Assembly: GCA_028819945.1 (NCBI GenBank)
Contig: JAPPKQ010000311.1
Location: 1-14,999 of the forward strand
DNA length: 14,999 nt
Source: a bacterium
Lineage (GTDB): Bacteria; Actinomycetota; Acidimicrobiia; Acidimicrobiales; CATQHL01
Direction: 5' to 3'
Each line of letters opens with the position of its first letter. Position 1 is the stretch's first letter. This document shows positions 13,287 to 14,999 of the stretch, in pieces. Position numbers and translations under genes: made by a program. The notes under the pieces were generated by a model. The model worked only from the letters and a program-made list of their open reading frames with translations, was not told the DNA's origin and did no database searches.

Positions 13287-14441
13287 TCAACGGTCGGCCG
13301 GTTCGGTCGGCACCGTCATGCGCAGCGTTGTGCCGCCGTCGTCGTTCGTCGTGAGTTCGAGTTCTCCGCCGAGATGCTCCACCCGGCGCAGCAGCGACGT
13401 GAGGCCCCAGTTGTGCTCGCCCCGGGGGATCGCCTGGAGCTCGAAGCCCTCGGGGAGCCCCGAGCCGTCGTCCTGCACTACGAGGGTCACGTGCCCGTCC
13501 TCGAAGTGCAGCGTCACGACGACCATGTTGGCGGCGGCATGCTGCTCGATGTTGAACAGTGCCTGGCGCACGCCGGCCACGAGAGCGTTCTCGACCCGCG
13601 GCGACATCGCGCGGGCCTGGCCGCGGACGACGAGATGGGTGGCGAGCCCGGCCCGTGATTCCAGGTCGGCCAGTTCGCGACGCAGGGCCACGGGCACGGT
13701 CTCGGGACTGTCCGAAGGGGCGAGGGCGTCGAACGCCTCTCGCATGCGGCGCGCCGCCAGCCGGGCCTGTGCCTCGATGTTGAGGGCGCTCTCGGCCACC
13801 GGTCCGTCCGTGGCCGATCGGGCCATCTGGGCCGCCGCCACGCCGATGCTGAACAGCAGTTGGCCGACATCGTCGTGCAGGTTGGAGGCGATGCGGAGCC
13901 GCTCGGCGTGTACTTGCTCGGACAGGGCCTGGCTGGCTCGCATGGTGAGCGACATCACCGGGGCAAGGTCCACGGCGGTGGCCTGTAGCAGCGTCATGGC
14001 CCGGTCGCCCAGTGATCCCACGCTGCGGGTCGCCGCATAGAGCACGCCGAGAACGTCCCCATCTCCGAAGACGGGGACGGCGATCATCCCGCCGATCCCC
14101 TCGCCGCGGACGATGTCGGCGAATTCCTGGGAGATCCCCGGATCGTTGAGGTAGTCGGCCACGGCGACGGGGCGCCGCTCCAGAAGCGCCCGGCCGCCCA
14201 GCCCCTGTCCCGTGGAGACGCGCACGCCGCGGAACCGCGGGGTTCGTTCGCCGCTGCTGCCCAGCATCACCAGCAGGCCGGGATCGGTGCGGACGGCGAC
14301 CGACGCCAACGGTACGCCGAGCAGCCCATCGATCTCGCGGGCGGCCTGCTGGGCGAACGCCTCGTTGTCCAGGAAGCCGCCGAGGCGGCGCGCGCTCTCG
14401 GCGATGCGACGCCGGTCGGCGGAGTCAGCGAGGGTCGGCAC
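13287..14441 (-). CDS. Soluble GAF-domain sensor histidine kinase (HisKA_3 type)
   Basis: This 384-residue kinase is the partner of the downstream NarL-type regulator. Residues about 15-160 form a GAF domain (VSTGQGLGGRALLERRPVAVADYLND, IAVPVFGDGDVLGVLYAA), the likely ligand-sensing part. The HisKA_3 dimerisation segment carries the phosphoacceptor His189 in ERLRIASNLHDDVGQ. The ATPase domain has the N-box with Asn297 (QALFNIEQHA), the G1 box DDGSGLP at 324-330 and the G2-like GLTSLLRRVEHLGG from 346. No membrane helix is seen, so it senses an internal signal. GTG 14441 has no clear ribosome site, and it lies 33 bases after the amidase stop, so translation may depend on the upstream gene. The GAF ligand cannot be read from sequence. 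Confidence 0.92.
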   Translation of the reverse strand: MPTLADSADRRRIAESARRLGGFLDNEAFAQQAAREIDGLLGVPLASVAVRTDPGLLVMLGSSGERTPRFRGVRVSTGQGLGGRALLERRPVAVADYLNDPGISQEFADIVRGEGIGGMIAVPVFGDGDVLGVLYAATRSVGSLGDRAMTLLQATAVDLAPVMSLTMRASQALSEQVHAERLRIASNLHDDVGQLLFSIGVAAAQMARSATDGPVAESALNIEAQARLAARRMREAFDALAPSDSPETVPVALRRELADLESRAGLATHLVVRGQARAMSPRVENALVAGVRQALFNIEQHAAANMVVVTLHFEDGHVTLVVQDDGSGLPEGFELQAIPRGEHNWGLTSLLRRVEHLGGELELTTNDDGGTTLRMTVPTEPADR

Positions 14442-14474
14442 CGGTGACGCCCCGGGGTCTCTGGCGGGCCCGAC

Positions 14475-14999
14475 TCAGCGCGGCGGGGGGCTCGGGAAAC
14501 CGCCCACCAGCGTCTCGTAGGTCTTGGCCGCCGCCAGGGCAGTCGTCTCGTCCCAGTAGCGGGCCACGAAGCTCATCCCCACCGGCAGCCCGTCGCTGAG
14601 GCCCGCGGGCACGTTGATCGTCGGGTGGCCGGTGACCGAGGAGGGCAGGGTGTTGGGGACCATCTCCAGCGCCCTGGCCACGTAGTCGGCCACCGAGCAG
14701 TCCTGCCGGGGCAGGACGGTGGCCCGCATCGGCAGGGTGGGGTAGCAGAGCACGTCGCAATTCTCGAGAGCCCGGTCGTAGGCCGCTCCTACGCGCGGGC
14801 GCAGGTTCTGAGCCTTGGCGTAGCACGACCCACCCAGCAGGTTAAGCGTGTACTGCCCGCACAGGGCCACGAACTTCACGCTGTGGGAGACCTCGTTGCC
14901 GTGTCGACGCCAGCCCTCGGCGAAGGCCTGCATGATCTCGGGGTTGTAGCGCCCCTTGTGATTGAGGCCGTAGCCGTTGCCGCGCAGCATCTGCCAGGC
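14475..14999 (-). CDS. Amidase signature-family amidase, C-terminal part (cut by window end)
   Basis: The last 174 residues of an amidase are visible. The frame stays open to the right edge (AWQ precedes the Met at 14990), so the N-terminal part with the Ser-cisSer-Lys triad is outside the window. The visible part has CDVLCYPTLPMRA, then NTLPSSVTGHPTINVPAGLSDGLPVGMSFVARYWDE, the typical end of amidase signature enzymes. The stretch HKGRYNPEIMQAFAEGWRRHGNEVSHSVKFV followed by YAKAQNLRP recalls, from memory, the nitrile-pathway and enantioselective amidases of Rhodococcus rather than GatA. It would release ammonia from an amide. It is the first visible gene of a minus-strand unit with the kinase and regulator downstream, so its expression may be tied to that sensor. 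Confidence 0.88.
   Translation of the reverse strand, partial: AWQMLRGNGYGLNHKGRYNPEIMQAFAEGWRRHGNEVSHSVKFVALCGQYTLNLLGGSCYAKAQNLRPRVGAAYDRALENCDVLCYPTLPMRATVLPRQDCSVADYVARALEMVPNTLPSSVTGHPTINVPAGLSDGLPVGMSFVARYWDETTALAAAKTYETLVGGFPSPPPR

Noticed and set aside
1..14999. Mobile element, CRISPR array, tRNA or rRNA
   Set aside because: I found no transposase or integrase-like protein, no regularly spaced direct repeats, and no cloverleaf or rRNA-like sequence on either strand.

Overview
The window is GC-rich bacterial DNA with GTG/TTG starts, frequent 4-base gene overlaps and strong GGAGG-type ribosome sites. A dehydrogenase closely resembling the mycobacterial mycothiol-dependent formaldehyde/nitrosothiol enzyme points to Actinomycetota. 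The mix of FtsEX, molybdenum hydroxylase, amidase and VapBC genes would fit an Acidimicrobiia-like lineage, but that placement is inference. I see no rRNA, tRNA, CRISPR array, insertion sequence or phage gene.

Left half (234-5887), plus strand: ftsE-ftsX, encoding the divisome ABC pair; an NAD/zinc S-(hydroxymethyl)mycothiol dehydrogenase; a short, catalytically dead SDR-like protein overlapping a complete SDR; a fumarylacetoacetate hydrolase-fold enzyme that resembles 2-keto-3-deoxy-arabinonate dehydratase; and a vapB-vapC toxin-antitoxin pair whose promoter suggests a leaderless mRNA. A hairpin at 5906-5941 closes this half. It lies between converging transcription units.

Right half (6127-14999), minus strand, read right to left. 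An amidase, cut by the window end, is followed by a soluble GAF-type histidine kinase and a NarL/LuxR response regulator. A 287-base gap then holds a very strong hairpin, a perfect 14-base palindrome and a promoter-like pair. After it comes a tightly coupled molybdenum hydroxylase operon: FAD subunit (M), 2Fe-2S subunit (S), full-length molybdopterin subunit (L), a second molybdopterin subunit (L') lacking about 385 central residues in frame, a Rieske ferredoxin-like protein and a TauE/SafE membrane transporter.

The molybdenum hydroxylase operon is the most distinctive part. Its L subunit has AYRGFG in place of the AYRCSFR loop of form I CO dehydrogenase, so it probably oxidises an unknown organic substrate. 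L' keeps the N-terminal domain and the C-terminal half with the catalytic glutamate, but has lost the centre of the active site while staying in frame and translationally linked to the Rieske gene. The second notable item is the pseudo-SDR/SDR pair, which resembles heteromeric SDR enzymes in which one subunit is inactive.
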